Below are positions 52,465 through 62,671 of a DNA stretch of 64,000 nt, in pieces. The DNA comes from Prochlorococcus sp. AG-402-L18 (GTDB lineage: Bacteria > Cyanobacteriota > Cyanobacteriia > PCC-6307 > Cyanobiaceae). The DNA lies in NCBI GenBank assembly GCA_003216725.1, contig QCIL01000001.1, forward strand, positions 1 through 64,000, written 5' to 3'. Every line of letters begins with the position of its first letter. Within the stretch, counting starts at the first letter, position 1. The position numbers and the translations under genes were made by a program. A model generated the notes under the pieces. The model saw nothing but the letters and a program-made list of their open reading frames with translations. It was not told where the DNA came from and did not search any database.

Positions 52465-53325
52465 ATGAAAATTAGAAAAGTAGATCATCAGGATTCAAAT
52501 GAAATTTACAAATGGCGAAATAATATAAAAAGTAGAGAAATGTCTTTAAATAGTAGAATAATAACAATTAAAGAGCATAATAAATGGTTTAAAGATTCAG
52601 TAAAAAACAATAACAGAGAAATATTAATTGGAGAAATAGATGATTCAAAAATTGGAGTATGCAGATTTGAATTCAATAAAGAACTTAATATTTCAGAAGT
52701 CTCAATTAATATTAATCCTGTTTTTAGAAGTAGAGGATATGGTAAAGAGCTACTCAAAAATTCAATTGAATATTACTTAAATAAAAAAAATTGTATTTTA
52801 AAAGCACAAATAAAATTAGATAACATAGTAAGTAAGAAATTATTTCTTTCAATTGGCTTTTATATAGTAAATGAAAAAAAAAATGTTATTGAAATGGAAT
52901 TTAAAAAAAAATTAAAATTCAAGAAAGTAGAAAAATCAGATGCTTTATTACTCTATGAATTATTAAAAAAAAGAGTTCATAATATTAGTCATCAATACCT
53001 TCCAGATTTTGAAACCCATAAAAATTTTGTAGATTCGAATCCTTACTTACATTGGTACAAATATTATCTTTTTGATAAAGTAATTGGCACTTTTTATATC
53101 AAAAGTGATAACTCGATAGGTATTTATTTGGATATTACTGAAGAAAATATAGTTTCTGAAATATTAGACTTTATTTTTACAAATTTTTCACCGCAAGAGC
53201 CAATTCCTTCAATTGTTCCAAATCATTTCTTTATCAACATTTCAGAAACTAATCAAAATTTAAAAAACATTATTGAATCACTTGGTTATATTAAGTTCCA
53301 GGTATCATACAAACCAAAAAATTAA
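52465..53325 (+). CDS. GNAT N-acetyltransferase (PseH/SpsD-like) with additional C-terminal domain
   Basis: 286 aa; MKIRKVDHQDSNEIYKWRNNIKSREMSLNSRIITIKEHNKWFKD ... EVSININPVFRSRGYGKELLKNSIEY; C-terminal 130 aa separate. Confidence 0.8.
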   Translation: MKIRKVDHQDSNEIYKWRNNIKSREMSLNSRIITIKEHNKWFKDSVKNNNREILIGEIDDSKIGVCRFEFNKELNISEVSININPVFRSRGYGKELLKNSIEYYLNKKNCILKAQIKLDNIVSKKLFLSIGFYIVNEKKNVIEMEFKKKLKFKKVEKSDALLLYELLKKRVHNISHQYLPDFETHKNFVDSNPYLHWYKYYLFDKVIGTFYIKSDNSIGIYLDITEENIVSEILDFIFTNFSPQEPIPSIVPNHFFINISETNQNLKNIIESLGYIKFQVSYKPKN

Positions 53326-53334
53326 GGAAATTAT

Positions 53335-54375
53335 ATGTTTGAGATTAATGGAGATAAAATTGGCAAAGGTTACAAGCCTTATATAATAGCAGAACTTTCT
53401 GCTAACCATGGAGGAGATATCAATAGAGCAAAATCTTCCATAAAATCAGCTAAAGATTCGGGTGCTAATGCAGTAAAAATACAGACTTACACACCAGATA
53501 CAATGACTTTAAATTCTTGTAAAAAAGATTTTCTTATAAAAGAAGGAATTTGGAGCGGATATAATCTTTATCAACTTTATAAAGAAGCTCATACGCCTTT
53601 TGAATGGCACGAGGAACTATTTAATTATGCTAAATCAATTGGATTAACAATTTTTTCTACACCTTTTGATGAGAGTGCTGTGGACCTACTTGAAAAATTA
53701 AATACCCCTGCATATAAAATTGCTTCATTTGAAATAACAGATCTCCCTTTAATAGAATATGCGGCATCAAAACAAAAACCTATGCTTATTTCTACGGGGA
53801 TGGCATCAACTAAAGAAATAAAAGAAGCAATCGACTGCTGTGCAAAACTAGGAAATCATAAAGTTCTTATTTTTCATTGCATAAGTAAATACCCAGCAGA
53901 AATTTCAGAATATCAACTTGGAGATATAAATTACCTTAAAAAAAAATTTAAAGTTGAAATTGGTTTATCTGATCATACGGTTACAAATCTAGCAGCATCC
54001 TTAGCAACTGCTTTAGGGGCGTGTGCTATTGAAAAACACTTCAAATTAGATAATGAAGAATGTGGACCTGATTCAAGTTTTTCTGTAACTCCCAATGAAC
54101 TCAAATCGTTGGTAGAAGAATGCAATTTATCATTTCATGCGTCTAAATTGAACTATCTCAAAAGATCTCCTTCAGAAAAAAATAATAAGAAATTCAGAAG
54201 GTCAATCTATTTTGTAAAAAATCTTCCTCAAGGTCATATTTTAAAAAAAGATGACATTAGGAGAATTAGGCCAGGATATGGATTAAATCCAAAATATTTT
54301 ACTCAAATTATTGGAAAAAAACTTTCTCAAAGTGTTGAAGCTGCAGATCCAGTGAAATGGCATTGTTTTGAATAA
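53335..54375 (+). CDS. pseI: Pseudaminic acid synthase-like (NeuB family, SAF domain)
   Basis: 346 aa; YIIAELSANHGGDINRAKSSIKSAKDSGANAVKIQTYTPDTMTL, FSTPFDESAVDLLEKLNTPAYKIASFEITDLPLIEYAAS, IGLSDHT, RRSIYFVKNLPQGHILKKDDIRRIRPG. Confidence 0.94.
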   Translation: MFEINGDKIGKGYKPYIIAELSANHGGDINRAKSSIKSAKDSGANAVKIQTYTPDTMTLNSCKKDFLIKEGIWSGYNLYQLYKEAHTPFEWHEELFNYAKSIGLTIFSTPFDESAVDLLEKLNTPAYKIASFEITDLPLIEYAASKQKPMLISTGMASTKEIKEAIDCCAKLGNHKVLIFHCISKYPAEISEYQLGDINYLKKKFKVEIGLSDHTVTNLAASLATALGACAIEKHFKLDNEECGPDSSFSVTPNELKSLVEECNLSFHASKLNYLKRSPSEKNNKKFRRSIYFVKNLPQGHILKKDDIRRIRPGYGLNPKYFTQIIGKKLSQSVEAADPVKWHCFE

Positions 54376-54394
54376 AATTAAATTAAATTAAATT
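54375..54394. repeat. Short AAATT pentanucleotide tandem repeat (four units)
   Basis: aaattaaattaaattaaatt directly after the pseI stop. Confidence 0.7.
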
Positions 54395-54496
54395 AAAAAA
54401 TAGATTTTAAATTATTAATTTATAAAAAAATTATTGGTTTAATATAATCAAATCTATTAAATATAAAGTTAATAATATATTTATCTAAAAATCATT

Positions 54497-56041
54497 TTGG
54501 AAAGAAAATTAATTTCATTATTTAAGAAATTTATTTTATTTATACCACTATTATTTTATTTTGGAGAAAGAAGTTTAATTGCATATGACGAGGGGATCTA
54601 TGCTCTTCAAGCTAAATGGATTTTAGAAAATAATAATTGGATTACACCAATGAAATGGGGAGGTATTGTAGATGATAGAACGATTGGAATTCAATTTCTT
54701 ATAGCCATATCCCAAAAGATATTTGGTGAAAAAATATTCTCTATCTACATACCTATAATTTTTTTTGGGTTATTAATGATTTGGTTAACATACAAAATTC
54801 ATAAAGAAATTGCCAATGAAGATTTTCCTATTATTTCATCATTAATCTTATCAACTACTTTTTTATGGATAAATTATTTCCATATGGCAACACAAGATAT
54901 AGCTTTTGCTTCTCTTACAACCTTAGGAGTATATGCGTCTATTAAATCATATAAAACAAAAATTCCTATTTTTTATTTTTATTCAGGAATTTGGATTGGA
55001 TTAGCATTTATGTTTAAAACATATTTAGTATTTATACCTTTCTTTGCAATCTTTCCTTTTATTTTTAAAGCAAAAGTTTTAAGGGAAAGTTTTTATTGGT
55101 TAGGTTTAATTGTTGGTTTCTTACCTTTTATAGTTTGGGGTACACTAATGATTCAAATAAATGGTTGGGAAACTTTTAGCGGTCTTTATACAAAATTAAT
55201 TTCTTTATCTGAAAATAATGAATTTACGAATCCTTTTTATTACTATTTATGGAACTTAACTTTAAATGCATTACCTTGGAGTTTTTTTTCATTAATAGGA
55301 TTACTCAATTTACCAAAGGATGATAAAGTATCAAATTATTTTTTATTAAGGTATCCGCTTAAAATAATTATCTTGCTTAGTCTTTTTTCAACAAAAACTC
55401 CCTATTATCCTTTACAGATTCTTCCTTTATTATCAATTAATGCTTTCCTGGGTATAAAGTATATTTTTATTGAAGAAAATAAATTAACAAAGTTTTTAAA
55501 AAAATTTTTATTTGATATTTTCCCATTCTTTCTCTTATTTCCTCTTATTTATATAAATCTAAACAAATCAACAATTAACATTGGTGAAGAAAAAATAGTA
55601 CTAATTAATATAATATTTATAATTTTCTCGGTATGTTGGCTTAACATCAGGAATGTAAAAGAATTAAAAAGTAAATTTGTTCTCTTATTATTAGGGCCAT
55701 ATTTAATAACATCATTATTAGTCCAGTCAGGTACTTTAAATGATCGTTCTAAGTTAATTAGAGTAGAAACTCAAAAAATTTTTAGATCTAATAATTTATC
55801 CGAAAAAAAAATTGAAGTAATTACTTCTGGTTTATCAAATGTAAAAGATACTAAGAAGATCATAAAAATCGCCACCTTAACACCTAAGTTAGGAAATGGT
55901 GTTAATAGTATTAAAAGCCTACAACCTAATCAATATGCATGGGCTTCAATACCTGATAAAAAACAAAAAGAAGACAAAGAATATAATATAATTTACGAAT
56001 CCAGTATTCTTAATCCATGGAAATTAATAATAAAAAAATAA
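54497..56041 (+). CDS. Glycosyltransferase family 39 (ArnT/PMT-like) membrane protein
   Basis: 514 aa (TTG start); GERSLIAYDEGIYALQAKWILENNNWITPMKWGGIVDDRTIGIQFLIAISQKIFG. Confidence 0.8.
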   Translation: MERKLISLFKKFILFIPLLFYFGERSLIAYDEGIYALQAKWILENNNWITPMKWGGIVDDRTIGIQFLIAISQKIFGEKIFSIYIPIIFFGLLMIWLTYKIHKEIANEDFPIISSLILSTTFLWINYFHMATQDIAFASLTTLGVYASIKSYKTKIPIFYFYSGIWIGLAFMFKTYLVFIPFFAIFPFIFKAKVLRESFYWLGLIVGFLPFIVWGTLMIQINGWETFSGLYTKLISLSENNEFTNPFYYYLWNLTLNALPWSFFSLIGLLNLPKDDKVSNYFLLRYPLKIIILLSLFSTKTPYYPLQILPLLSINAFLGIKYIFIEENKLTKFLKKFLFDIFPFFLLFPLIYINLNKSTINIGEEKIVLINIIFIIFSVCWLNIRNVKELKSKFVLLLLGPYLITSLLVQSGTLNDRSKLIRVETQKIFRSNNLSEKKIEVITSGLSNVKDTKKIIKIATLTPKLGNGVNSIKSLQPNQYAWASIPDKKQKEDKEYNIIYESSILNPWKLIIKK

Positions 56042-56081
56042 ATATAAATCAAATATGTTTTAAGTATCTAAATAATAAAAA

Positions 56082-57173
56082 ATGAAAAAAGTTGCATTAA
56101 TAACAGGTATTACTGGTCAAGATGGCAGTTATTTATCAGAGCTTCTTCTTAGTAAAAACTATGAAGTACATGGAATAAAAAGAAGATCTAGCTCATTTAA
56201 TACTCAAAGAATTGATCATCTTTATCAAGATCCTCATAATGAGGATAGAAATTTGTTTTTGCATTATGGAGATTTAACTGACAGTTTAAATCTTATGAAC
56301 ATTATTCAAAAGGTCAAACCAGATGAAATTTATAATTTAGGCGCTCAAAGTCATGTAGCAGTAAGTTTTGAATCCCCAGAATATACTGCAAATTGTGATG
56401 CTATAGGAACTCTTAGAATTCTTGAAGCTATTAGAACCTTAAAGATGATAGATAAAACAAAATTTTACCAAGCAAGCACATCAGAACTATATGGATTAGT
56501 TCAGGAAACACCGCAATCTGAAAAAACGCCTTTTTATCCCAGAAGCCCATATGGAGTGGCTAAATTATATGCATATTGGATTACTGTTAATTATCGAGAG
56601 TCTTATGGAATATTTGCAAGTAATGGAATCCTTTTTAATCATGAAAGCCCCAGAAGAGGTGAAACTTTTGTAACTAGGAAAATCACAAGAGGTTTAACTC
56701 AAATTGATCAAGGTTTATCTCAATTTTTATATATGGGAAATATTGATGCGATGAGAGATTGGGGACATGCCAAAGATTATGTAAATATTCAATGGGAAAT
56801 ACTTCAACAAGAAAACCCTGATGACTTTGTAATTGCCACTGGGAGGAAGGCAAGTGTAAGAGAATTTATTGAATTAGCTTCTATAGAAATTGGTTGGGGA
56901 GGAATAATATGGGAAGGTAAAGGTTTAGATGAGATTGGCAGAAGAGCAGATAATAAAGATATTGTTATAAAAATAGACAAAAATTATTTTAGACCATGTG
57001 AAGTAAATTCCTTAGTTGGAGATTCCTCAAAAGCTTTAAAAGATTTGGGTTGGTCACCAAAGATTTCACTCGAAGATCTAGTTTCAGATATGATAAAACA
57101 TGATAAAGAATTAGCAAAAAAAGAAGCTTTATTAATAAAAAAAGGGTTTGATCTTCAAATTCCAAAAGAATAA
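56082..57173 (+). CDS. gmd: GDP-mannose 4,6-dehydratase
   Basis: 363 aa; [85 protein letters not shown]. Confidence 0.98.
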   Translation: MKKVALITGITGQDGSYLSELLLSKNYEVHGIKRRSSSFNTQRIDHLYQDPHNEDRNLFLHYGDLTDSLNLMNIIQKVKPDEIYNLGAQSHVAVSFESPEYTANCDAIGTLRILEAIRTLKMIDKTKFYQASTSELYGLVQETPQSEKTPFYPRSPYGVAKLYAYWITVNYRESYGIFASNGILFNHESPRRGETFVTRKITRGLTQIDQGLSQFLYMGNIDAMRDWGHAKDYVNIQWEILQQENPDDFVIATGRKASVREFIELASIEIGWGGIIWEGKGLDEIGRRADNKDIVIKIDKNYFRPCEVNSLVGDSSKALKDLGWSPKISLEDLVSDMIKHDKELAKKEALLIKKGFDLQIPKE

Positions 57174-57175
57174 AT

Positions 57176-58213
57176 ATGGGGAATCTAATTTCTAAAACTG
57201 ACAGTATTTTCGTTGCAGGACATAATGGAATGGTTGGGGAATCTGTTATTAGAGCCTTAAAAAATAAAGGTTATTGCGATAAGAAAAATGGAGCAATTTT
57301 GTATAAACAATCAAGAGCAGAATTAGACCTAACTTCATACGAAAAAGTTTATACATGGTTCAAGCAAAATAAGCCAAAAGTGGTAATAATGGCAGCTGCT
57401 AAAGTTGGAGGAATATTTGCAAATAACAAATATCCTTTTGAATTCATATCAGATAATCTTAAAATTCAACAAAATATAATTGAGTCTGCATGGAAAAACG
57501 GCACCAAAAGATTATTATTTCTCGGTAGTAGTTGTATTTATCCAAAAATTAGTAAATTGCCAATAGAAGAGGAAGAATTATTATCTTCTCACTTAGAAAA
57601 AACAAATGAGTCATACGCTATTGCAAAGATTGCAGGAATAAAATTATGTGAAGCTTTAAGAAGACAGTATAAATTTGATGCTATCAGTTTAATGCCAACA
57701 AATCTTTATGGTCTTAAAGACAACTATCACTCTGAGAATAGTCATGTACTTGCAGCTTTGCTTAAAAAGTTTATTCTTGCAAAAAAAAATAAATTTAAAA
57801 GAGTAACTTGCTGGGGTACAGGAAAACCTATGAGAGAGTTTTTGCACGTAGATGATTTAGCTGAGGCCTGTATTCATGTTTTAGAAAAATGGAATCCTGA
57901 TGATAAATATGCACCAAAGGATAAATTTGGTAAAAAACTTTATTATCTTAATGTGGGATCAGGCGAAGAGTTATCAATAAAAAAGATTGCAAAATTAATT
58001 GCTAAATTAACAAATTTTAGTGGGGATATCATATGGGATAATAGTAAACCTGATGGAACATTTAGAAAAAACCTTGATAACTCAAGAATAAAATCATTAG
58101 GTTGGTATCCAAAGATCTCTTTAGAGAGCGGTATTAAAAAACTTATTGAAGAAATTGAAGAAACATTAACTAAAAGTCCTAATAATCGGGATTCTTTAAA
58201 AAATTTCGATTAA
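57176..58213 (+). CDS. fcl: GDP-L-fucose synthase
   Basis: 345 aa; IFVAGHNGMVGESVIRALK, AAAKVGGIFANNKYPFEFI, LFLGSSCIYPKISKLPIEEEELL, LMPTNLYGLKDNYHSENSHVLAALLKKF. Confidence 0.97.
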   Translation: MGNLISKTDSIFVAGHNGMVGESVIRALKNKGYCDKKNGAILYKQSRAELDLTSYEKVYTWFKQNKPKVVIMAAAKVGGIFANNKYPFEFISDNLKIQQNIIESAWKNGTKRLLFLGSSCIYPKISKLPIEEEELLSSHLEKTNESYAIAKIAGIKLCEALRRQYKFDAISLMPTNLYGLKDNYHSENSHVLAALLKKFILAKKNKFKRVTCWGTGKPMREFLHVDDLAEACIHVLEKWNPDDKYAPKDKFGKKLYYLNVGSGEELSIKKIAKLIAKLTNFSGDIIWDNSKPDGTFRKNLDNSRIKSLGWYPKISLESGIKKLIEEIEETLTKSPNNRDSLKNFD

Positions 58214-58255
58214 AAAATTTATTAAACGGGAATAATAAATAAACATAATATACAG

Positions 58256-59314
58256 TTAATTAATATCTATAAATCCATTTGGATTTGCCATTTGCCATTT
58301 CCAACCATCTTTACACATTTGATTTAAATTTCGTTTAGGTTGCCATCCTAAAGTAGCGGTTAATTTTTGATTATCGGCAACGATAAAAGGAAGATCTCCC
58401 TTACGCCTTTCTGAGAATTTATAAGGAACTTTGCAATCATTAACTTTCATAAATTTATTTACTAAATCTAAAACGCTTGTACCAATACCAGTGCCAACGT
58501 TTAAATTAATAATCTGCGGTTCATTTTTTAATAAGAAATCTAACGCTGCACAATGAGCATCTGCGAGATCCATGATATGAATATAGTCCCTTATGCAAGT
58601 TCCGTCATAAGTTGGCCAATCATTCCCAAATATCTTAAGTTTATCAATTTTTCCATTAGCTACTTTACATATGATGGGGAATAGATTGTTAGGAATATCT
58701 AAAGGATTTTCACCGATCAATCCACTTTCATGAGCGCCTATTGGATTAAAATATCTTAAATTAGCAATCCTCCATGAATTTTTTGAACTTTTAAAAGTTG
58801 AATACAGAATATTTTCTATAGCAACTTTTGTTTGACCATAAGGAGTACTTGGGTTAATTTTAGATGATTCTAAAATTGGAATAAAAGAGGAACTTTCATA
58901 AATACTGGCACTACTACTAAAAACAATATTTCTACATCCATATTTGAGCATCTCCTCAATCAAACAAATTGATCCATAAACATTGCTATGCCAGTAATCT
59001 AGAGGTTTTAATAATGATTCTGAAACCGCTTTTAATCCAGCAAAATGAATAACCCCTTGAATGGGTTTTTTCAACTCTTTTGCTTTTAAAAAAACACTAC
59101 TTAGAAATGGCTTATCTCTTATGTCTCCAGGATAATAAGTTATCAACTCATCCTTAAAATTATCCTTTAAAATTTCTTTTACTTTCAAAATCGAGATAGG
59201 CGAACTGTTAACGCTTGAGTCAATTATTGTTAATCTATAACCTTTTTCAAGAAGTGGTATACAAGTATGACTTCCAATATAGCCCGTACCACCTGTTATT
59301 AATATATTTTTCAT
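58256..59314 (-). CDS. galE: UDP-glucose 4-epimerase
   Basis: 352 aa; NILITGGTGYIGSHTCIPLLEKGYRLTIIDSSVNSS, GVIHFAGLKAVSESLLKPLDYWHSNVYGS, YDGTCIRDYIHIMDLADAH. Confidence 0.95.
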   Translation of the reverse strand: MKNILITGGTGYIGSHTCIPLLEKGYRLTIIDSSVNSSPISILKVKEILKDNFKDELITYYPGDIRDKPFLSSVFLKAKELKKPIQGVIHFAGLKAVSESLLKPLDYWHSNVYGSICLIEEMLKYGCRNIVFSSSASIYESSSFIPILESSKINPSTPYGQTKVAIENILYSTFKSSKNSWRIANLRYFNPIGAHESGLIGENPLDIPNNLFPIICKVANGKIDKLKIFGNDWPTYDGTCIRDYIHIMDLADAHCAALDFLLKNEPQIINLNVGTGIGTSVLDLVNKFMKVNDCKVPYKFSERRKGDLPFIVADNQKLTATLGWQPKRNLNQMCKDGWKWQMANPNGFIDIN

Positions 59315-59480
59315 ATGATTTATTTTTTAAATATTCATAAATAATTAGACATTTTTATTTAATTTAGGAAACTTTTTTGAAATTTATTTTTTATTAATTA
59401 TAGAAAATATTTTTTAAAAATTTTTAGCAAACTTTAAATATTGCAATATCTATAAAACAATAAAAACCTAAAATTCTATT

Positions 59481-60200
59481 CTAATTTATTTGATAAAAAA
59501 CCCTCCCAATAATTTCTCTTAATGCAGTTGAAGAGTGATTTAAACTTGAAGCACGAGGTAGTAAACAAAATAAATTATCCCTTAGTTTTTTCTTTAAACA
59601 TTTAGGTTTAAAGTCAACAGGGAATTCAAAGACTTTAAACCCAGATCTCTCAAATAATCTTTTTGCTCTTTTCATATGAAAAGCACTTGTAATAAGTATT
59701 ATCTCATTATCTAAAAATTTATTCTTATCGAAAAGCTTTCTTAATTCTTGAGACTCTTCCTGTGTATTTCTTGCTTTACCCGTAATCATTATTGCTTCTT
59801 CAGAAATGCCCATTGAAATAGCATCTCTTTTATTTAATACGCCTTCAGTGACATTTTTCCCAAAAAAAGGATTATATCCATCTGTAAATATTATCCTTTT
59901 CGCTTTTCCCTCTTTATAAACCTTTAAACCTGCAAAGAATCTATCAGGGTCATTCCATTCAATTATTTCTTTATTAATATCATTCAATTCTCTCATACCG
60001 CCAAGCACAACTACTGAATCAGCATCTATGATATTTTTCACAGGTAGAATTTTATATGGCTTTTCAACATATGAAATTAATAAATCAGAAGTTAAACCCA
60101 TACTAAAAAAATATAAAAATATGAAACTTTTTAAAAATAACTTTTTTGATCTAAGTAATAAAGCTATTGTAATACCAAGAAAGCTTGCTCCAAGAGGCAT
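59481..60200 (-). CDS. YdcF/ElyC-like DUF218 family protein, N-terminus uncertain
   Basis: 239 aa; DADSVVVLGGMRELNDINKEIIEWNDPDRFFAGLKVYKEGKAKRIIFTDGYNPF ... EIILITSAFHMKRAKRLFERSGFKVFEFPVDF. Confidence 0.85.
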   Translation of the reverse strand: MPLGASFLGITIALLLRSKKLFLKSFIFLYFFSMGLTSDLLISYVEKPYKILPVKNIIDADSVVVLGGMRELNDINKEIIEWNDPDRFFAGLKVYKEGKAKRIIFTDGYNPFFGKNVTEGVLNKRDAISMGISEEAIMITGKARNTQEESQELRKLFDKNKFLDNEIILITSAFHMKRAKRLFERSGFKVFEFPVDFKPKCLKKKLRDNLFCLLPRASSLNHSSTALREIIGRVFYQIN

Positions 60201-60325
60201 TAAAAATATAGGTAATAACTTGCTTAGAAAATACAGTGTTTTATTGAATTCAATATTAAATTAATTTTATCTATTAAAATAAAATTGTAAAATGTTTTAA
60301 ATCCTAATAAAATTAATTAATAACC

Positions 60326-61465
60326 TTGAAAAAAAATATTATTAAGAATAAAACTATTTTATTTGTAGTAAATTCAGACTGGTTTTTTTTATCACATAGA
60401 TTACCTATAGCACTTAAAGCTTTAGAAGAGGGTTATCAAGTTTATTTAGCAACTGAAATAAGTACAAAAAGAAAAGAGATTGAAAAATATGGGATTAATT
60501 TAATAAGAATAGATTTTCATAAAAGTTCAACATCACTTTTTCATAACTTGTCTTTATTTATAAAATTATTGAAGATTTTTAATTCAATCAAGCCAGATTT
60601 AATTCATTTAGTAACAATTAAACCTATTTTAATAGGAGGAATTGCAGCAAAATTTTTAAAAAAATCTACCAAACTTGTAATATCAATTTCTGGATTAGGA
60701 TTTATCTTTATAGATAAAGGTCTTAAGGCCTTAATAAGAAAAAAAATTATCATATTATTTTATAAATTGGTTTTTATGCACAGAAACTTTAAAGTTATTT
60801 TCCAGAACAATACAGACTTAAAAGACATTTGCACTTTTACAAACCTATCAAAAGAAAAAACAATATTAATTCAAGGTTCTGGAGTGAATTTAAAAAAGTA
60901 TAAATTTTCTAAAATAAAAGAAGCCAAACCAATTATCCTTTTTCCTGCGAGACTTTTATCTAGTAAAGGGATATATGAATTCATAGAATCTGCAAAAATC
61001 TTAAAAAATTTAGGACGTTTTGTTATCGTTGGCAAGCATGATTTAGAAGCGAGAAAATGCATAAAATTAAATGAATTAGATTTTTTAAAAGATCAAGGAA
61101 TAATTGAGTACTGGGGAGAATCTTTTGATATGCCAAAAATCTATAAGCTTTCTTCAATAGTAGTGCTCCCTTCATACAGGGAAGGTATGCCAAAGTCTCT
61201 TCTAGAGGCTGCAGCTTGTGGAAGACCAATAGTTACAACAAATGTGGCGGGTTGTAGAGATGCAATTATAGATGGAGTTACGGGTATACTGGTTCCTGCT
61301 CAAGATATTTACTCTTTAACAAAAGGAATTAAAAAACTTATAAAAGATCCTGAATTAATAAAATCTATGGGTATTGAAGGTAGAAAGCTAGCTGAAAAAA
61401 AATTTGACATTAACGAAGTGGTTAACGCTCATTTACAAATGTATGAAGAATTATTGTCTACTTAA
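60326..61465 (+). CDS. Glycosyltransferase family 4
   Basis: 379 aa (TTG start); FVVNSDWFFLSHRLPIALKALEEGYQVYLATE, VVLPSYREGMPKSLLEAAACGRPIVTTNVAGCRDAIIDGVTG. Confidence 0.93.
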   Translation: MKKNIIKNKTILFVVNSDWFFLSHRLPIALKALEEGYQVYLATEISTKRKEIEKYGINLIRIDFHKSSTSLFHNLSLFIKLLKIFNSIKPDLIHLVTIKPILIGGIAAKFLKKSTKLVISISGLGFIFIDKGLKALIRKKIIILFYKLVFMHRNFKVIFQNNTDLKDICTFTNLSKEKTILIQGSGVNLKKYKFSKIKEAKPIILFPARLLSSKGIYEFIESAKILKNLGRFVIVGKHDLEARKCIKLNELDFLKDQGIIEYWGESFDMPKIYKLSSIVVLPSYREGMPKSLLEAAACGRPIVTTNVAGCRDAIIDGVTGILVPAQDIYSLTKGIKKLIKDPELIKSMGIEGRKLAEKKFDINEVVNAHLQMYEELLST

Positions 61466-61588
61466 TTAATTTAATCTTAATTAATCTCACATAAATATTT
61501 ATATTTAACTCAATACTATATTTTTACATATGATCAAAGTTTGGTAAAATAACAAAAAGAAATTATAAGAAATTAAATAATTAGATAA

Positions 61589-62536
61589 ATGGGAAACATA
61601 TCAGTTTATATTTTTACCTTTTTATTTTTCTTTTTGGTAAGCCTTTTAATTCAATTTTTATTTCTCTCAAAATTTAAAAAATGGTTTCTAGATAAACCTA
61701 ACAACAGAAGTTTACATAAAACCCCAATGCCTACAAGTGGTGGGATTATTTTTGCTTTATTAGGTACCTTGGGATCTTTATGGTCAGAATTTTATTTACC
61801 TTTAGCTTGCATACCATTAGCCATAACAGGATTAATTGATGATCGATTTAATATTTCAATAAAATATAGATTTTTTATGCAAATATTTACAGTGCTTTTA
61901 ATAATTAAACTAAGTCCGCTAACAATAAATTCTAGTAATTTTCTTTCTGAATATTTACTGAAAATAATTTTGATAGTTTCTCTAATCGCGATAATTAATT
62001 TTGTAAATTTTATGGATGGTATTGACGGATTAGTAACAGGATCAATGATTATATATTTTTTAATTTTCTCAATATTAATAACGCCTTCTCTAATACCTTT
62101 GCTCGGTTCACTCACTGCATTTATAATTTATAATTGGAGCCCTGCAAAAATTTTCATGGGTGATGTTGGCAGTACATTTTTAGGTGCCCTGTTTGGAGCA
62201 ATCTTACTCCAAATGCCAAATTGGAGTACAAGTTTAGAATGCTTATTTGTTGCTTCGCCTTTATTTGCTGACGCATTAATTTGTGTTGTAAGAAGATTTT
62301 TTAATAGAGAAAATATTTTTTATGGCCATAGAAAACATTTATTTCAAAGATTAATAGGTCAGAGAGGCTTAACTCATGCGAAAGTATCACTTATTTATAT
62401 TTTTGGAAGTATTACAACTTCTATGAGTTTATTCTTGGGTGGGACAAAATTACTAATCATTGACTTATTTGTACTATTAATCTTTGGAATATATTTAGAT
62501 CAAGTAATTGCCAAGCCATTTATTAATGAAAATTAA
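61589..62536 (+). CDS. Polyprenyl-phosphate HexNAc-1-phosphate transferase (WecA/MraY superfamily)
   Basis: 315 aa polytopic; DKPNNRSLHKTPMPTSGGIIFALLG, ITGLIDDRFNIS, NFVNFMDGIDGLVTG, WSPAKIFMGDVGSTFLGA, GHRKHLFQRLIGQRGLTHAKVS. Confidence 0.92.
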   Translation: MGNISVYIFTFLFFFLVSLLIQFLFLSKFKKWFLDKPNNRSLHKTPMPTSGGIIFALLGTLGSLWSEFYLPLACIPLAITGLIDDRFNISIKYRFFMQIFTVLLIIKLSPLTINSSNFLSEYLLKIILIVSLIAIINFVNFMDGIDGLVTGSMIIYFLIFSILITPSLIPLLGSLTAFIIYNWSPAKIFMGDVGSTFLGALFGAILLQMPNWSTSLECLFVASPLFADALICVVRRFFNRENIFYGHRKHLFQRLIGQRGLTHAKVSLIYIFGSITTSMSLFLGGTKLLIIDLFVLLIFGIYLDQVIAKPFINEN

Positions 62537-62671
62537 ATAATATGTGATCCAAATTTGATTTAAGATATTCTATATATGTATTTGATAAAAAAATTTTTTA
62601 GAAAATTTAAAACAAGTTTAAAAATAAAATTGCATAACAATACTTTAAAATAATTCTAATAGTAATTTTTC

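Noticed and set aside
61792-62115. 107-aa minus-strand ORF
   Set aside because: Antisense to the WecA-like CDS
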